A DNA stretch of 64,000 nt from Hypoxylon rubiginosum (GCA_902806565.1 CADCXA010000069.1:310001-374000); one strand, 5' to 3'. Shown: positions 11,334-25,782, counted from the first letter of the stretch. A program made the numbers and translations. Notes: generated by a model from the sequence alone, not told the origin.

Positions 11334-13744
11334 ATGCCGTCTAGAAACGACAGCACTATCATTCCGTTGGAGTCATTCAACTTGGTCGCTGTCCCCGCCA
11401 GTACGCACAATATCGCGTGGTCTCCCGATGCAGAGCTGGCTATCGGTTGCGACGATTGTGTCTTCATATTTCTTCCGGAATTCTCCACCAACACATCCAC
11501 GGCCGGCCAGGGCAGCGAAGTCCCTCGCCAGTACAATGACGCCGCTCTCCGCTTTCCGAGCGTCGAGCATAGGCACCCAGAGTTGAACCGGCCCTTGTTC
11601 GAAAACGCCGAACAGGAGTTGCCCGAATTCGAGCATGTTCCCGGCGGCGGCGGGTCCGGCATCGTCACGGGCCAAGGCAGCTCCATGAACCACGGCGTCG
11701 CCTTAGAATGGTCGCCTTCTGGCCTGGGCCGCATGAAACGCTCCGTACTCGCCGTTCTTACCGGCGCCGGCGCCATCACCATCTATTGCGAGGGCGCCTC
11801 CGATGGCACGAACGCCTCCAAGATTCGAGGCCGCAACGCTAGGAGCTTAAGGCCGTGGGTCGCTGCTTGGGGCGTAGGGGCTGGTCTACTCCTACCAAGG
11901 GCCGACGGACACGATGCGCAATACTCGAAGGAGTATATCACGGCTTTCGCCTGGGCTAGGGATACTAACGATCGTGGCGCGTTCATGGCGTACGCCACCG
12001 ACGATGGCGAGGTCGTCATCTTATCCGTCCAAGCGAAGCACGACTCTGATGCGACTCCTGGGGACTGTGGTCTATGGAGGGTCGAAGAAGTCGCAAGATT
12101 CATAGCTGAAGGTCCACACCCAAGACTCGATGTGCGTTATTATCGTTTTTATGAATTGTTACTGAATGGTTATTCCGTTACTAACCCTGGTTTCAGCCGA
12201 CTGACCCAGACTATTCACCATCCGGGTCATCCTTCTCGCTCAGTTGGAGCTCTTGGTTGAAAAGGGGCTTTTCGAAGACTGCCATGATATCATACGTCGC
12301 CAACAACTATGTTGGTTTCAGAGAGGTTACAGTCAACTGGCCACGTAAGGGCATGGTCACGCCTCGTGTAACAGTCAGTACGGTTGACAGTAACGGAGTC
12401 TGTCTTTATCTCGCTCCAGACGCCTTCGTGGTGTGGGAAGATTTAGTAAGCTTGGATTCAATGCCTACCCTTTTTTCAAGCGTTATACTAACCTGGCCGT
12501 AGATATGGACGATAGGAACCTCCAAAGTCTGTCGCGGCATGATAGCAACGCCGGCAAAGGCACAAGCGTTTCAGGTTGCTTTCGATAGTAAAGAGTCCGA
12601 GATAGCCAGCCATACCACTGACGAGTGCGGCACGACGTATCCGGAGGCGGAAGGCGATGGCCCAACTCAAAATCCCATCACTGGTATGTGTCGTCGTCAC
12701 TCCTTTGATATTCCCGCTCTCTTTACTCACAAATAATAGGACTTATAATCCATCCCCCTTCTCTATCGCAATCTACACCGACGCCTTGCTACACGCTCGT
12801 TCGCCTCTCGGCCACTCACGAGAACGACTCCTGGTACCAAACGAACCTTCCCCTGCCTCCCTACCCCGAAGATGGAGCCGTAGGGCCTAAATGGGCCACA
12901 GAAATCAACCAGATTATAGAGCACCAGGTCCCCCGTGCGTTGGCGCATCGGCTCGACTCCGACGCTGGTAGTGTCAAGTCGGATGGAGGCTCAGATGACG
13001 GCAACAACGGGATGGATGAGGAGAGATCCGAGTTCGACCCCAACGACGCTATGGTAGGTATAGACACCGAAGATCAAGTCCACATCAACAGAGTCCGCAT
13101 CTGGGGCATGGCAGCTAGCCCGGGCGGTGGGATAACAGTCGTTTTTATCACGCAGTATGGCACGATGTGGCCCGGTAGGGATACGTTTGCCGGTCATAAG
13201 TGCCGCGTCCTCTTCGGAAGATTCGACAGCAGCACGGGGCAAAGCGAGGAAGCAAACACCACCTTAGCTATGAAGAAGCTTAGCACGGAAGCACGGGCGT
13301 GGGAATGGATGTACGGCGGTGGCCCTCCCGTGGCGGGAGTAGGAGCCGGCATCTCGACTCCAACCCAGGAACGAAACAAGCAGAGAGCGTTGAAGGACCA
13401 TTTCGCGATAGTTAGCCGCAGCCAGGTCTGCCCCTTCTGCGAGCTACCCCTGGAGCCGGTAGGCAAGTCATCGCGGTGCCCGAGAGGGCATGTACTTGGT
13501 TAGTATAAGGAACGTCGCCTGCTATTCTTTTATTTGTCTCTAACATTCGTCCCATGCAGATACGTGTGCCACGACCGGCCTCCCCATCCTGGCTCCCGGG
13601 CTATCGAGGATGTGCAGTGTATGCGGGTCCAAGTGCCTCAAGCCGGGAGACCTTGTTGCTATGGCGCCGCAGCTTAAGGAAATCATCATGGCGGAGATCT
13701 CGACGGAGTTTTGCGGTGCCTGCGGCGGGAAGTTTGTTAACTGA
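11334..13744 (+). CDS. Transcription factor TFIIIC 90-kDa-like subunit (delta N-terminal domain plus zinc finger)
   Basis: Predicted subunit of TFIIIC, the RNA polymerase III factor that recognises A and B boxes of tRNA genes. Five exons: 11334..12131, 12197..12445, 12503..12683, 12740..13498, 13560..13744, giving 723 residues. Introns are 56-65 bp with CTAAC-type branches. The N-terminal half is WD40-like (H-N-I-A-W-S-P-D-A-E-L-A-I; a second A-L-E-W-S-P-S-G-L-G-R). The C terminus carries paired zinc-binding C-P-F-C...C-P-R-G-H, C-x2-C (C-S-V-C) and C-G-A-C-G-G motifs, as in the TFIIIC putative zinc-finger domain. This architecture (PF12657-like plus PF12660-like) matches S. pombe Sfc9 and human GTF3C4. 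GTF3C4 homologues have reported acetyltransferase activity; I do not infer that here. Confidence 0.85.
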
Positions 13745-14978
13745 TGCTCTCTCTACCGATACCTAAAGTAGGTAATCAGCAGAGGGATAGCTAATTGCCC
13801 ACATTTGCCTAGTACTGTCTCTACAAGGCTTTACCTTTGTACCGTGGTGCAAGCAGCTCCAGCCCTTGAGCCTCCGAGATGTCATGAACAACTTGCAGCT
13901 CATTTTTCACGAGGACACTAGCTAATTCGTTGTCAATTGGCCCATCATACCTTCTTGATACCGTACTGCCTCTGCTATAATGACACCATCTTCCCCTAAC
14001 TAGATGATAAGTACCAAAGCAGTATACTATGAATGCGACGAGTGCACTGGACCAGGGCTTGGGCTATACAGATGTGGCAGTAAGTATCGAACCTGTTGAA
14101 GAAGGCATAGAGAATGTTATATATCCTCCTTAATGAAAAGTCACCGCTGGAAATGCAATTTTACTGAAACTCCAGCAAACCCCTATGAATGAAATTGCGA
14201 TTTACCAGTAACCCAACATTCTATCGATAGCCTATTACGATATGGACCCTTCAACACCGGTATCGAGCACAGTTCTAAAAGGAGACCGGCGGCTGGCGGA
14301 CTGGCCTGCTATTGAATATACGTAATTGATACCAGAGTAGCACTTACATATGACACCGTACAGATCGTCTATGAAGTTCCATATGAGACGCTCGGATAGG
14401 TATGTCGGTGTTAAGCGAAGTGCTACGTTTTTGGTTACTCTGGGGCCTGATAATTCGCCGCAACATTACGGTAGCTATCCCACAGGGGGCGCAGCCAGCG
14501 GGCAGGCGGGTAAGCCGCCCAACGGCCCTACCCGTAACGACAGCAGCCCACAAATGCGCTACATCTTTCTACGAAAGGGAATGCTTAGAAGAGACCGGCT
14601 CTTCCAGCTCCTCCTAGCTAATAGCCGTCTAAATCCCCACCCCTGGAATACGAAGATTGAACCTGGGAAATGCGTTCGTATTGTTCTCAAGCTGACCGCC
14701 ACAACTACTATGCTGATACCATCCATCACGATATTCAACATCTGCCAATTTTAGTCTCCCAGCGGAGATTAGAGACGATGATCGTGGGAATTTGAAAACA
14801 TGGCTGCGAATGGGAGATATAAAGCTCTTTCTCTTTCCACTCAATAGCTACAATTCTGACAGCATCATCAACACCATCTTCACCAGCTTCTTAAGTACAC
14901 TCGCTACTCGCATTCCTACTTGCTTAGTACCTTTATAATACAGACTCACTTAATATCCCTTTTTAAAATTCAAGCAAA
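13745..14978. other. Intergenic spacer with TATA box for the secreted protein gene
   Basis: A 1.2-kb spacer. No gene is convincing; the 134-codon frame at 14350-14754 has no family resemblance or good start. The downstream end is a strong-looking promoter: a TATA motif at about 14817-14824, then a C/T-rich leader rich in CTTC and CATCA up to the ATG at 14979. Confidence 0.5.
14817..14824 (+). promoter_or_regulatory. Probable TATA box
   Basis: The motif ATATAAAG lies about 155 bp before the start codon of the small secreted protein gene and is followed by a CT-rich, CAA/CATCA-rich leader typical of highly expressed fungal genes. Inferred from sequence only. Confidence 0.45.
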
Positions 14979-15603
14979 ATGTACGCCATCATCACCACCG
15001 CCCTCGCTCTCGCAGGCGTCGCCGCCGCAGCTCCGACTCTAGAGGTCCGCCAAGAATCGGAATTCCGCCTTCGTGCCACCGGCACTCTCGCCGGGTGGGC
15101 GCTGATCAATGCCCACGCCGACGCCGGCCGGAACGTGATCCAAATCCAGCGCCCCTCCGTATACCAGTCGGATATTTCCTACCTGAATGGAACCAACCTA
15201 TTCTTCGGTGAGAACCTACCTACCATATGGGGTTTTGATGAAGTTGCGCGAGCCCTATAGCTGACTTATATAAACTACCGTCTAGACCTCGGCACTGCTA
15301 TCCCGTATGGTGTTCAGATGCCCAATGTGCCTGCCGGTTACGTCGCGCAGGTTATATCCCAGCCCGGAGACCACAGCCCCGGTTTTGGTCTTGACGCGAA
15401 CCAGCTTCTGACCTACAACTCCAATGCCGAAGGTGAGACATTGCTACCAAGTATATCGAAATGGCAGAACTAACATTACGATAGGTTTCTGGGCATGCCC
15501 TGTGGACAATGTGTTCGAGCTCTTCTACGGCTTGAACCCCGTCCCGGCCAACCTTCCCAGCACCGAGTGTCTCGCGATCCAGCTCCAAGCCGGTGCTATC
15601 TAA
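14979..15603 (+). CDS. Small secreted protein (PhiA/IgE-binding-like)
   Basis: Small secreted protein of 164 residues from three exons: 14979..15207, 15286..15432, 15485..15603. All introns are phase 1 with good sites. An N-terminal signal peptide ends near V-A-A-A-A-P, and a short Glu-Arg-Gln pro-like segment follows (L-E-V-R-Q-E). The mature part has a G-W-A-L-I...F-W-A-C-P...Y-G-L-N-P layout resembling the fungal cell-wall PhiA/IgE-binding-type proteins, with cysteines at F-W-A-C-P and T-E-C-L-A that could pair. No enzyme motif is seen. The TATA box and leader suggest high expression. Family placement is tentative; it could equally be an effector-like secreted protein. Confidence 0.7.
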
Positions 15604-16450
15604 GTGGCTAGGCCGAGTAATCTTAGTTTAGGGGGGTCAGGCTAGATTTAGTTGTACATATTCTCTGGATTTTTTATCCCAAGCGAGCTTCAATAGCTTT
15701 GCGCTTAATTTATAATCTTCAGCCGCAGAATTCAATTCAGTATGTTCAATTGGTCTTATATTACTTGAGTGGATTGGACGGTTCGTACCAGTTCACCATT
15801 CAGCCTTACTCGAGAATTTGATAAACAAACTTATGAGTTTCGTGTCACGACAATGTTCATATTTCGACATATGTTGACTGATAATTTCGCTGTTCATAAA
15901 TTGAAGTAAAAAATGGCTAGAAACTTGATAGAGAACTACCTAGGTAGGCATGATACGTTGGTCTTTGAGAGAAAGGGGAGATGCCCAGCACAATAGTAAT
16001 ATAAATATCATAAGAATCAACGACCTCAGAAACAGGACAAAAACCAAGTCGCCAAGAGGTAATTTTATCAAGGTCAGTGGTCGGCTTAAATATTTTCATT
16101 ATAGCTATTTGATATTTCCTTGTCTACCCCGACGAGACGGGTATGATACAGTTTCTTTTGTAAGAGTGGTGATAAAAACCCCTGAATTCCGAGTTCCTAA
16201 GTCTTCGATTTACTGTTACTGTACCAGTACTGGCATGACACTTGCTGAGTTGCGCAACAAGTTATAATAAATGCGAGTCGAACGCGTCGTGTCGTTTTTA
16301 ATAAACAGAGGTAAACAATTAAATGTTATACTTGCCCCTAAATACGTATATCTCGTCCCTTGCGGCTTAACTGACCGAAACGTTTAGAAATTGGCTTTTA
16401 TCTTTAAATTGTAATAATGCCTTTCTCTGGGTATGTAGTATGAGTCGTGG
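15604..16450. other. Intergenic spacer, no gene seen
   Basis: An 850-bp AT-leaning spacer downstream of the small secreted protein gene. It includes that gene's 3' end and a CTACCTAGGTAGG palindrome near 15936. No supported gene. Confidence 0.45.
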
Positions 16451-16738
16451 TCAACGCTCGTTCACGTCTTTCTGACCCATAAACACGTTGAGTTTGTCCG
16501 CGAGGATAAAGAAGCCGATCAGGGGCCACCAAGGGGTCAGGATTATGATCCATATAACTTTTCCAACTACCCGGCCGGCTTTCTTGAATATTCTCCAAAC
16601 CTTCTTGGCCCGGAAGCGAAACTTACTTAATGCGATATCGAGTTCGATCTCGAAAGTACTGGCTCGAGTGAGTTCCGGGAGTGTGCTGATAGAAACGCGG
16701 CGGCGCCGTTCGGTGCTGTCGCGGTCCGAGAAATCCAT
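16451..16738 (-). CDS. Possible small membrane protein, unknown
   Basis: A 95-codon frame on the minus strand with an ATG start. It reads as a basic, Ser/Arg-rich N-terminus, an amphipathic K/R-rich middle (about residues 40-55) and one hydrophobic segment (V-I-W-I-I-I-L-T-P-W-W-P-L-I-G-F-F-I-L, about residues 60-80). I recognise no family. It is not a shadow of another gene, since the opposite strand here has nothing better, but length alone cannot prove it. It may extend by an upstream exon or be chance. Confidence 0.3.
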   Translation of the reverse strand: MDFSDRDSTERRRRVSISTLPELTRASTFEIELDIALSKFRFRAKKVWRIFKKAGRVVGKVIWIIILTPWWPLIGFFILADKLNVFMGQKDVNER

Positions 16739-17588
16739 GATGGAAAACGTAGTAGATCGTAGGGGTGAAGTTTGTTACGTACAACTTGAATCTCATTGGA
16801 AGGCAGGTTTGTAGCGCTGTTATTCCACGAGGAATTCTATATATTGCTACTCGGACAATATCATGTTGACGCTCTAAGCTAGGCTCTTGACATGTCCGAG
16901 GGGGTCCTCGAATGAGATTAAGAGGTAAGACTGCCGGCTGGTTGAACGACTGGCCCCTTGTCGGGATTGAGGCTTCTGGTAAGCTAACTTGGTGTTTACT
17001 GAGGAACAATTGGCTTGTATGATTAAGCCGTGGAAGGGTTACTGGAGCCTCGAATTGTTCGCATTTTAGTTGGGTCGAGTTACTAGTTGATATGGAGCGG
17101 CTTCTTTTCACTTGCTCGTCCTAATTATTTACCACAAAAACATCAAGGGATTCTTAAAATGGGCGAATAATAATCATGTCCCTAGAGCTGTGCATTAAAA
17201 TTTATTAATTTCCAATGGTTTAACTGTGACGCCGTTAAAGTAAATTAAATAAAGTAGTTAAATGTTCTTCCTAGGTGAGGCGTTTCAACAAATTTCAACG
17301 AGTAATGTGAAGTTATATTCGATTCACGACGAAGGGTAAGATAACCCTTCCCCCACCAGCCTACCATAAACCAACTCAGGGGTAACTCGTGTATACTGTT
17401 GTGAGGAAACAGTAAGTAGCCTGCCATGCTTCAGTCAGCGGAATGTCACGAAGCTTGGATGTTTGAATGACTGGCCATACCAGGAGAGATGCCATCATCG
17501 TGTGTAGTGTACGGACGATTCAAGGCGAAAATCTATTACGAAACCCTCCCTCCCTATCACGTACTCCTCGTACCTTCATCTTCAGCCC
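16739..17588. other. Intergenic spacer, no gene seen
   Basis: Holds only short frames, including a 162-codon minus-strand frame (16623-17111) without recognisable features. No RNA gene seen. Confidence 0.4.
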
Positions 17589-18247
17589 CTAGTACTCATC
17601 CTCCCATATCTCCTTCCTATACGCCTCCGTAAGTCTCTCATCAGGTCCGTAGACCTCCTGCCAGCCTACGAACCCCCTATCCAGGATGTAAACGAGCTGC
17701 TGCTTCTTGGCCCCGCCGGCCCCCTCGCCCTCGGGCACTTCCGCCGATCTTCTCGAAGCAGCAGCAGTAGCGGAAGATAAAGAACCTTCCTTCGCTCTGA
17801 GGTAGCTGAGCGCGGCGCTGGGGCCGCGCTGCTGGCTCAGGGCGCAGTGGAAGACGACGACGTCCTTGTCGGCGAGCTTGCGCACGAGCGTGGGCATGGT
17901 GGCGTCGAGGCTGCGGCTTGGGAAGTGCAGCGACGACTTGATATGCCCGCCGATGTGATCTACGCGCCGACGCCAGAGTACATCAGTAAGTACATATGTA
18001 GGTAGGTAGGTAAGTAGCAGCTAAAGCTAAAGCTTGACGTGGGTTATATCTTGTCGCTATCTTCTACCGGGGGAGGGGAGGGTATTTGAGATCGGCAGAA
18101 ATAGGTAGAAGGACACGTACCGTCGTCTCGTACGTCTACAATAGCTACGGCCGAGTCGGAGGACAGTTGGCTCGTGTTGGCAAGTAGCATGTCTGCCAGC
18201 TTCGACGCTGTTATGCGTTGCAGGCTAGGTGCGGATATCATGGACAT
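17589..18247 (-). CDS. Rhodanese-domain phosphatase, Cdc25/Acr2 (arsenate reductase) type
   Basis: Single-domain rhodanese protein of the Cdc25/Acr2/Ibp1 group, expected to act as an arsenate reductase or phosphatase in the cytosol or nucleus. Minus-strand exons 18247..18121 and 17959..17589 (161-bp intron) give 165 residues. The splice restores V-D-V-R-D-D-D-H-I-G-G-H-I-K-S-S, typical of the group. The active-site loop is H-C-A-L-S-Q-Q-R-G-P, i.e. C-x5-R with Cys about 81 and Arg about 87. After it comes an Ala/Ser/Gly-rich insertion of about 30 residues before the conserved L-D-R-G-F-V-G-W helix. The substrate cannot be told from sequence. Confidence 0.88.
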
Positions 18248-18804
18248 TTTGCGCGCAACGAAGGTATATGAAGCGCACGCTGGCTAGGTCAAAGTAAAGA
18301 ATCTACCTAAGTAGTGTAGAAGCCAATATATGAGTAAGTTAGACGATCCAGAGTGCACGTAGCTGGAATTGATGTGTGAGGTTCGGGGTGATGTCAAGGT
18401 TGGAACAAGTCGAAGTTATGAGTTTGACGGGTATCCAGCGATATCTGCTTACGTACATGTAGGTGTATAATACTGGATTTTTGCATATGCACATATTAAA
18501 TATCGTGGACTTGAGCCAACCTACTTGTGATACGTGCGGCTTTTCTTCTCGGACTACATTAGGTACGCATATGCATACGTGCACATACTAATACGGTGCA
18601 AGGTGTATAGGTAGGTACCTAGGTAGGTCGGAGAAGACTTGGTAGGTAGGTAGGTAGGAGGTAGGTAGGTAGGTAGGTGAATCTACAAATCAGTCACCAG
18701 GATTCGATATCACATAGCATATATCATCGCACCACGATCATGTTCGTGTCTGAAGGGGTATTTATTGCTAACGTCATCTCTCAAGGTCATCCCTCAAGGT
18801 CACC
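18248..18804. other. Spacer with GGTA tandem tract
   Basis: A 560-bp spacer containing the promoter of the rhodanese gene and a GGTA-type tandem tract (18608-18678). No gene seen. Confidence 0.45.
18608..18678. repeat. (GGTA)n/TAGG microsatellite with CCTAGG centre
   Basis: Three runs of the tetranucleotide GGTA/TAGG (2-4 units each), one of them forming GGTACCTAGGTAGG. The same short motif recurs at many intergenic sites in the window. Confidence 0.8.
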
Positions 18805-20214
18805 TCAAGGCCACATACCGTCCCACATGAACAGCCAGCCCTCCCAGTACTTCTTGTAATTGCCTACCAGGTATGACAGCCCGTCTCCTTCGGTGCCCAC
18901 CTTGTAGGGTCTCGTGTACAGGCCCCCCGTCTTGAGATGCCGCTTCATGGCCATATAGACCGAAAAGCTGCTAGGCATGGCGCCCACGAAGAAGTCGCTC
19001 CCTAGCAAGACGATAAAGTCAACCAGACCCTGTTGATCCCAGCTCAACGACTCCAGCTCCTCTAGGTCCTTGCCCTTCAGAAGGTCTGTTTTGGTAACGA
19101 CCCTCATCCGCGCCATCTCGATTGCCGCCCCCGCAAAGTTCTGGGCTTCCAGAGGGTCTCCCGTGGCTATGTATGCGACTTCGAAGCCTCGCTTGGTGGC
19201 TTGCTTGAGATAGGCCTCGGTCTGGGTGTTGTATGTCGGCCAGAAACCCAGAGCGTCGCTCTCCGTTCTCAGGTGTACGCCGAGGAACTTGCCATTCTCG
19301 ACACCGTTAGCCAGCGCATAGGCGTGCATATTCTTCAAGGCTGTCTTTCCCAGGCGCAGAAGCTGGTCGTTGAACTTGAGGATTCCTCCAAAGGTGTTTG
19401 CAAACTCGGGTCCGTCGCGGTAGATTAGCCAATCCCAAAGAACACCCCATTCGAATCGGATCAGTCGCGGATGATTCGCCGACGGCGAGGGCCGGCCGCG
19501 TTTGGGGTCGTTGAGCCACTTGTGGAATTGACCATTGAATCGGTCGGTGTGGCGGTTCTGGTCTTTCCAATCGCACCCATCGCGATCCCCCAACTTTTTG
19601 GGCGTGACGTATTCGATATAAGGGTCGCCACCGACGCCGGGTATATCCTTGATGTCGTCGTAGAGGGTGATATGGGGACAGTTGGCAGCGAAAGCATTCC
19701 TGAAGTGCTTCTCGTCGAACATGTAGTTGAAGGGAAGGTAATCGGCGAAGAGGTCGGACAGATCTGTCTCGTTACGCTCGCGGATTCTGGGTAGGACGAG
19801 GCCGGTAGCGCCAGCTTCGATGCCGTATCGGATGCAGGTCTGGATGTAGTTTCGTATGTTACCGATTCCGCCAGAATTGTTGTCGCAGATGTATACTAGT
19901 CCCTGTACCCAACTGGCCTCGTCGCATACCCTGCGTAATGGCCAGCCGACGAAGGGGGCGTCGGGAGCGGAAAGGTCGACGTCGTTGTCATGGCTAGACT
20001 GGCTAGACTGGCTCGGGGGACCGTGTGGGAAGGGCGGCGTCAAGGGCGGCGTCGCGGGCGTTGCACCTCGAATGGCGGATGTGTCAAGCCATCTGTCAAC
20101 AGATGAAGAAGGGGCACGGAATGTCCATGCTGCGATGAGGAGGACGATGCAGATGGTCGGGAGAAATATGTTTCGACGCGGCATGAAGCCTACCAATTGA
20201 CGACCAATACCCAT
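18805..20214 (-). CDS. O-fucosyltransferase-like type II membrane protein
   Basis: Single-exon gene of 469 residues. It has a short cytosolic N-terminus, a signal-anchor segment (about residues 15-31, I-F-L-P-T-I-C-I-V-L-L-I-A-A-W), a Pro/Ser-rich stem, then a globular domain. The motif G-V-H-L-R-T-E-S-D (about residue 330) matches the H-x-R-x-E region of the GDP-fucose protein O-fucosyltransferase fold, and A-Y-I-A-T-G-D and S-F-S-V-Y fit the following donor-site strands. A G-G-I-G-N-I-R-N-Y block lies near the N-terminal part of the domain. It probably acts in the Golgi or ER as a glycosyltransferase. The donor sugar and acceptor are not known; fucose should not be assumed in a fungus. An alternative start at the second Met (residue 11) is possible. 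Confidence 0.75.
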   Translation of the reverse strand: MGIGRQLVGFMPRRNIFLPTICIVLLIAAWTFRAPSSSVDRWLDTSAIRGATPATPPLTPPFPHGPPSQSSQSSHDNDVDLSAPDAPFVGWPLRRVCDEASWVQGLVYICDNNSGGIGNIRNYIQTCIRYGIEAGATGLVLPRIRERNETDLSDLFADYLPFNYMFDEKHFRNAFAANCPHITLYDDIKDIPGVGGDPYIEYVTPKKLGDRDGCDWKDQNRHTDRFNGQFHKWLNDPKRGRPSPSANHPRLIRFEWGVLWDWLIYRDGPEFANTFGGILKFNDQLLRLGKTALKNMHAYALANGVENGKFLGVHLRTESDALGFWPTYNTQTEAYLKQATKRGFEVAYIATGDPLEAQNFAGAAIEMARMRVVTKTDLLKGKDLEELESLSWDQQGLVDFIVLLGSDFFVGAMPSSFSVYMAMKRHLKTGGLYTRPYKVGTEGDGLSYLVGNYKKYWEGWLFMWDGMWP

Positions 20215-20270
20215 CGTGGAGGGAAAAGGGTGGCACCAGGGGACCGCGAGATAGAAATAGGAATGGTCGC

Positions 20271-20305
20271 GGGCTGCGGGCTGCGGGCTGCGGGCTTCGG
20301 GCTGC
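20271..20305. repeat. GGGCTGC 7-bp tandem repeat in the leader of the fucosyltransferase-like gene
   Basis: Five head-to-tail heptamers, the fourth with one change (GGGCTTC). They lie 57-91 bp upstream of the start codon at 20214, probably in the 5' leader or core promoter. Confidence 0.85.
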
Positions 20306-21409
20306 AGGGGCGCCGTTGGTCTGGGGCGCAGTTGGTTTGGGACGGCGTTTGTTCTGGGTAAGGGTCCCTACAAGGTGTGGGCTGTTTGGCTGTGGGCGTG
20401 GGGCTACAGCTTGTTTTATCCCTGTCGATCTGGTAGATATTGGGCATTGCATCTAACCGTATTTGTGTTCGGATATGTAATTATTCACTCTTCAAATATG
20501 TATATAATCGGTATATACAATATGTGTATAATAAAACCATAACAAGTTGCATAGGAGGTAGGTATCTACGTAGAGACACCTGACGTTAAGTGATTAACTG
20601 TCGAGTACTCTTGTTCATATCGCTAAGAAGACGAAGTAGATCCAGGTAAGTTGAAAGAGTGCTGCTGTCTTTTATGGTTGAATATGTAAACCCTCGGGAC
20701 TCGAGCTCTCTATCAAGGAAATCTGACCTCTTCCCTGGGAGCCTTTATACATAGTATATTAGCTGGTAGGCTGGCTGGTATCTAAGGCGCTCCTAAATCG
20801 TAATGGCTTATTAATCTGGAACACCTTCATCCAGCTGTTACATATGGTAGTATCTAAATCTTGTCAAATCTTGATGTTCCGACACACAGCAGCTCGCTTC
20901 GATCAAGACTCGTTGCAACTTGTCCTACAGCACATGCTTCTCTTAAGACATAGCATCCATCTCTGATCTCACATTATGAGGAAGAGGCTGTGTGGTCATA
21001 CAAGTCATCTCGTGAACGGTTACTTGCAGCATCGGCCGGGTTGTTATAATATGATTGTCACATTCAATGGCATACCATCTCTGCATTGACTCAAACAATC
21101 CTTAGGTACAACACCTACACCAATCGCCGCGGAGATCTGAAAATCCCAATTCTCCGGACTCCGTCTCGTCTCGTGAGAATGTTGTCATTTGCTACCTAAT
21201 GTACCGCATTATGGCCCCTTTAAAGGCTGAACTTACACGTCCCTCGAATCTTCCCAGTTATAGTACTCCCCTAGTACGTAACGGGCTCTACATTCGAGGT
21301 TGATGTCTGGGTGTGTAGCAACGGAACTAGGAAAAGGAAAACACATCGAGGGAACAATAGCCAACAGATCACGTCTCGGCCATATATCGAAACTTGTCCA
21401 GGTAGTGGT
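20306..21409. other. Intergenic spacer, no gene seen
   Basis: A 1.1-kb spacer between ADA2 and the fucosyltransferase-like gene, which are both on the minus strand. It holds the latter's promoter and the former's 3' end. AT-leaning, with a TATATAATCGGTATATACAATATG stretch near 20500. No gene seen. Confidence 0.45.
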
Positions 21410-23137
21410 TTAGGCCTTAGCAATCCAACCCGCATTGATAAAAAAGTCGAATATCCTGCCTCCCTTCTGCGAATCCAGTCGACATATCTCTTTGACCTGT
21501 TTCTTCTTCAGGGCCCCGTTGCCTTTGAGAGCTTCCTTGAGTACCTGCTCCTTGATCATCAGGTACGGCTTCGGCTGTAGTCGGGACACCTTGCACAGCT
21601 CCGCTTCTTCCGGCGTAAGGAGATGCAAATCTGGAGCGTTGTCCTCCGTAAGCGGAAGCGGCTGCACACCTGAGATGGGCTGGGAAATAATCTTCTGTTT
21701 GCCTGGCGTCGAAGCGCCGTTGGTCGTAATACCGTTCGTAGCGCCATTCGTGTGTCCATTCACGGCCGGCACGGACTCGCCGTTCGTCGAGGCGTCTGGG
21801 GCGCTTTGGGATGTGGTTCCATTCGTGATCGATCGGAATGAAAGCTCGGGTGCTACTAATAGGGCAGCTCCGCTGGGGGGTTCCGGCTGAACGTTCTGCT
21901 TAGATCGCTGCGCTGAAGCTAGTCGTTCGCGGTCCATTGAGCCCATCGGGATGGCTTTCTGAATGCGCTGAGCCTTTTCTTGCTCGTATTTCTCACCGCT
22001 GCGCAGGTCGCCGATCTTCATATTTCTCCACTCCTGCAACTGTGTGATTGCCTGTCGTAAGTTTAACTCATCGATGAGACCCTGTTGGAAAGACTCGAAG
22101 TCGTCGTGGTTCATTGTGCGCGCAAATGGCTTAGCCTTGTTGAGGAGATCCCTCTCTTCCTTGGTCCTCTTCTTTTCTAACTTGGTGTTCTCCCTATACT
22201 CTAACAAGTTGTGCTCGAAGATGACCTTCTTTCGCTCAACACGCTGAGTCAGACGGCAGTTGTAGATGTCCATAACAGTAAGCTTGAGTTCCATCTCCGG
22301 TTCGAGTTCTCCGGTTCGGGGATTCAAACCGTCACCAGGGTCAAACTGCATCAACTGGACCGCTTCTTCGGCTTCGTTAGCGTATTCCGTCTCGAACTCG
22401 AGTCGGCCGGGCATATATCCTTGAATCTCGTGACAGCTGGGTACGCTAGCTGTTGGCTTGGTCTTGGGTGGGAGAGGCGGCGCATTCTTCTGGGCTTCGC
22501 GGCGTTCTTCAATTCTTCGTTTCTTACGGGCCTGGAACTCTTCTCGGGATATCTCTTGCGCCAGCTCCATATCGGAAGGCCTGCATCGCTTGGGGAGCGG
22601 AAAACATGGCGAATCGACGTAGACCTTGAGGAAGTGATCTCGAACTTCGTCTTTGTGGCGATAACCACCGATATGGTCGGCAATATCAGCCCACGATCCG
22701 AGTCCGTAAATCTCGCATCCCTCTAAAAGTAAGAGTTCTTCGTCGGCGCCCCAGTCTCGGTCAAATATGGGAAAGGAATTCTGCTCAATGACCTTGAAGG
22801 GATGGGTGGCCGGTTGGTGAAGACCACTGGCAGCGCCGCTCGCGAAGCACTGGACACATAGATCATATTCGTTGCAGGCGCTGTGAGCGCATCTTATTCG
22901 CACCTGCATAAAGAGGACGTGTATTAGTTACGGGATGGTGAAGTATAGATGGGTAGATAAGAAAGGGTCATAATAGGCATAGAGAGACAGCGCGACGCCG
23001 CGGCGCATTCGTGTATATCATTAGGAGGTGTGGTGGTCTTTTACCGTAGAAGTGATATCTGCAGAGCACACATCGCAGACGTACTTCACGCCGCCCTCAC
23101 CACCTCTGGCGGCAGCCTTTTTACGGATGACACCCAT
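21410..23137 (-). CDS. ada2: Transcriptional adaptor ADA2 (SAGA complex)
   Basis: ADA2, the adaptor that activates the Gcn5 acetyltransferase within SAGA. Minus-strand exons 23137..23045 and 22903..21410 (141-bp intron) give 528 residues. The splice joins [11 protein letters not shown] to V-R-I-R-C-A-H, completing the ZZ zinc finger (C-x2-C ... C-x2-C in Y-D-L-C-V-Q-C-F). A SANT/Myb domain follows ([12 protein letters not shown], about residues 80-130) with [11 protein letters not shown]. The C terminus is a SWIRM domain (from D-A-P-D-L-H-L-L-T to the F-F-I-N-A-G-W-I end). The linker contains Asn/Gly/Thr-rich low complexity. The domain order matches ADA2 exactly. Confidence 0.96.

Positions 23138-25782
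<2,645 letters not shown>

Noticed and set aside
14350..14754. 134-codon plus-strand frame upstream of the small secreted protein
   Set aside because: No recognisable features and overlaps the promoter of a well-supported gene.
18608..18678. CRISPR-like direct repeats
   Set aside because: Simple tetranucleotide microsatellite without spacers, in a eukaryotic genome.
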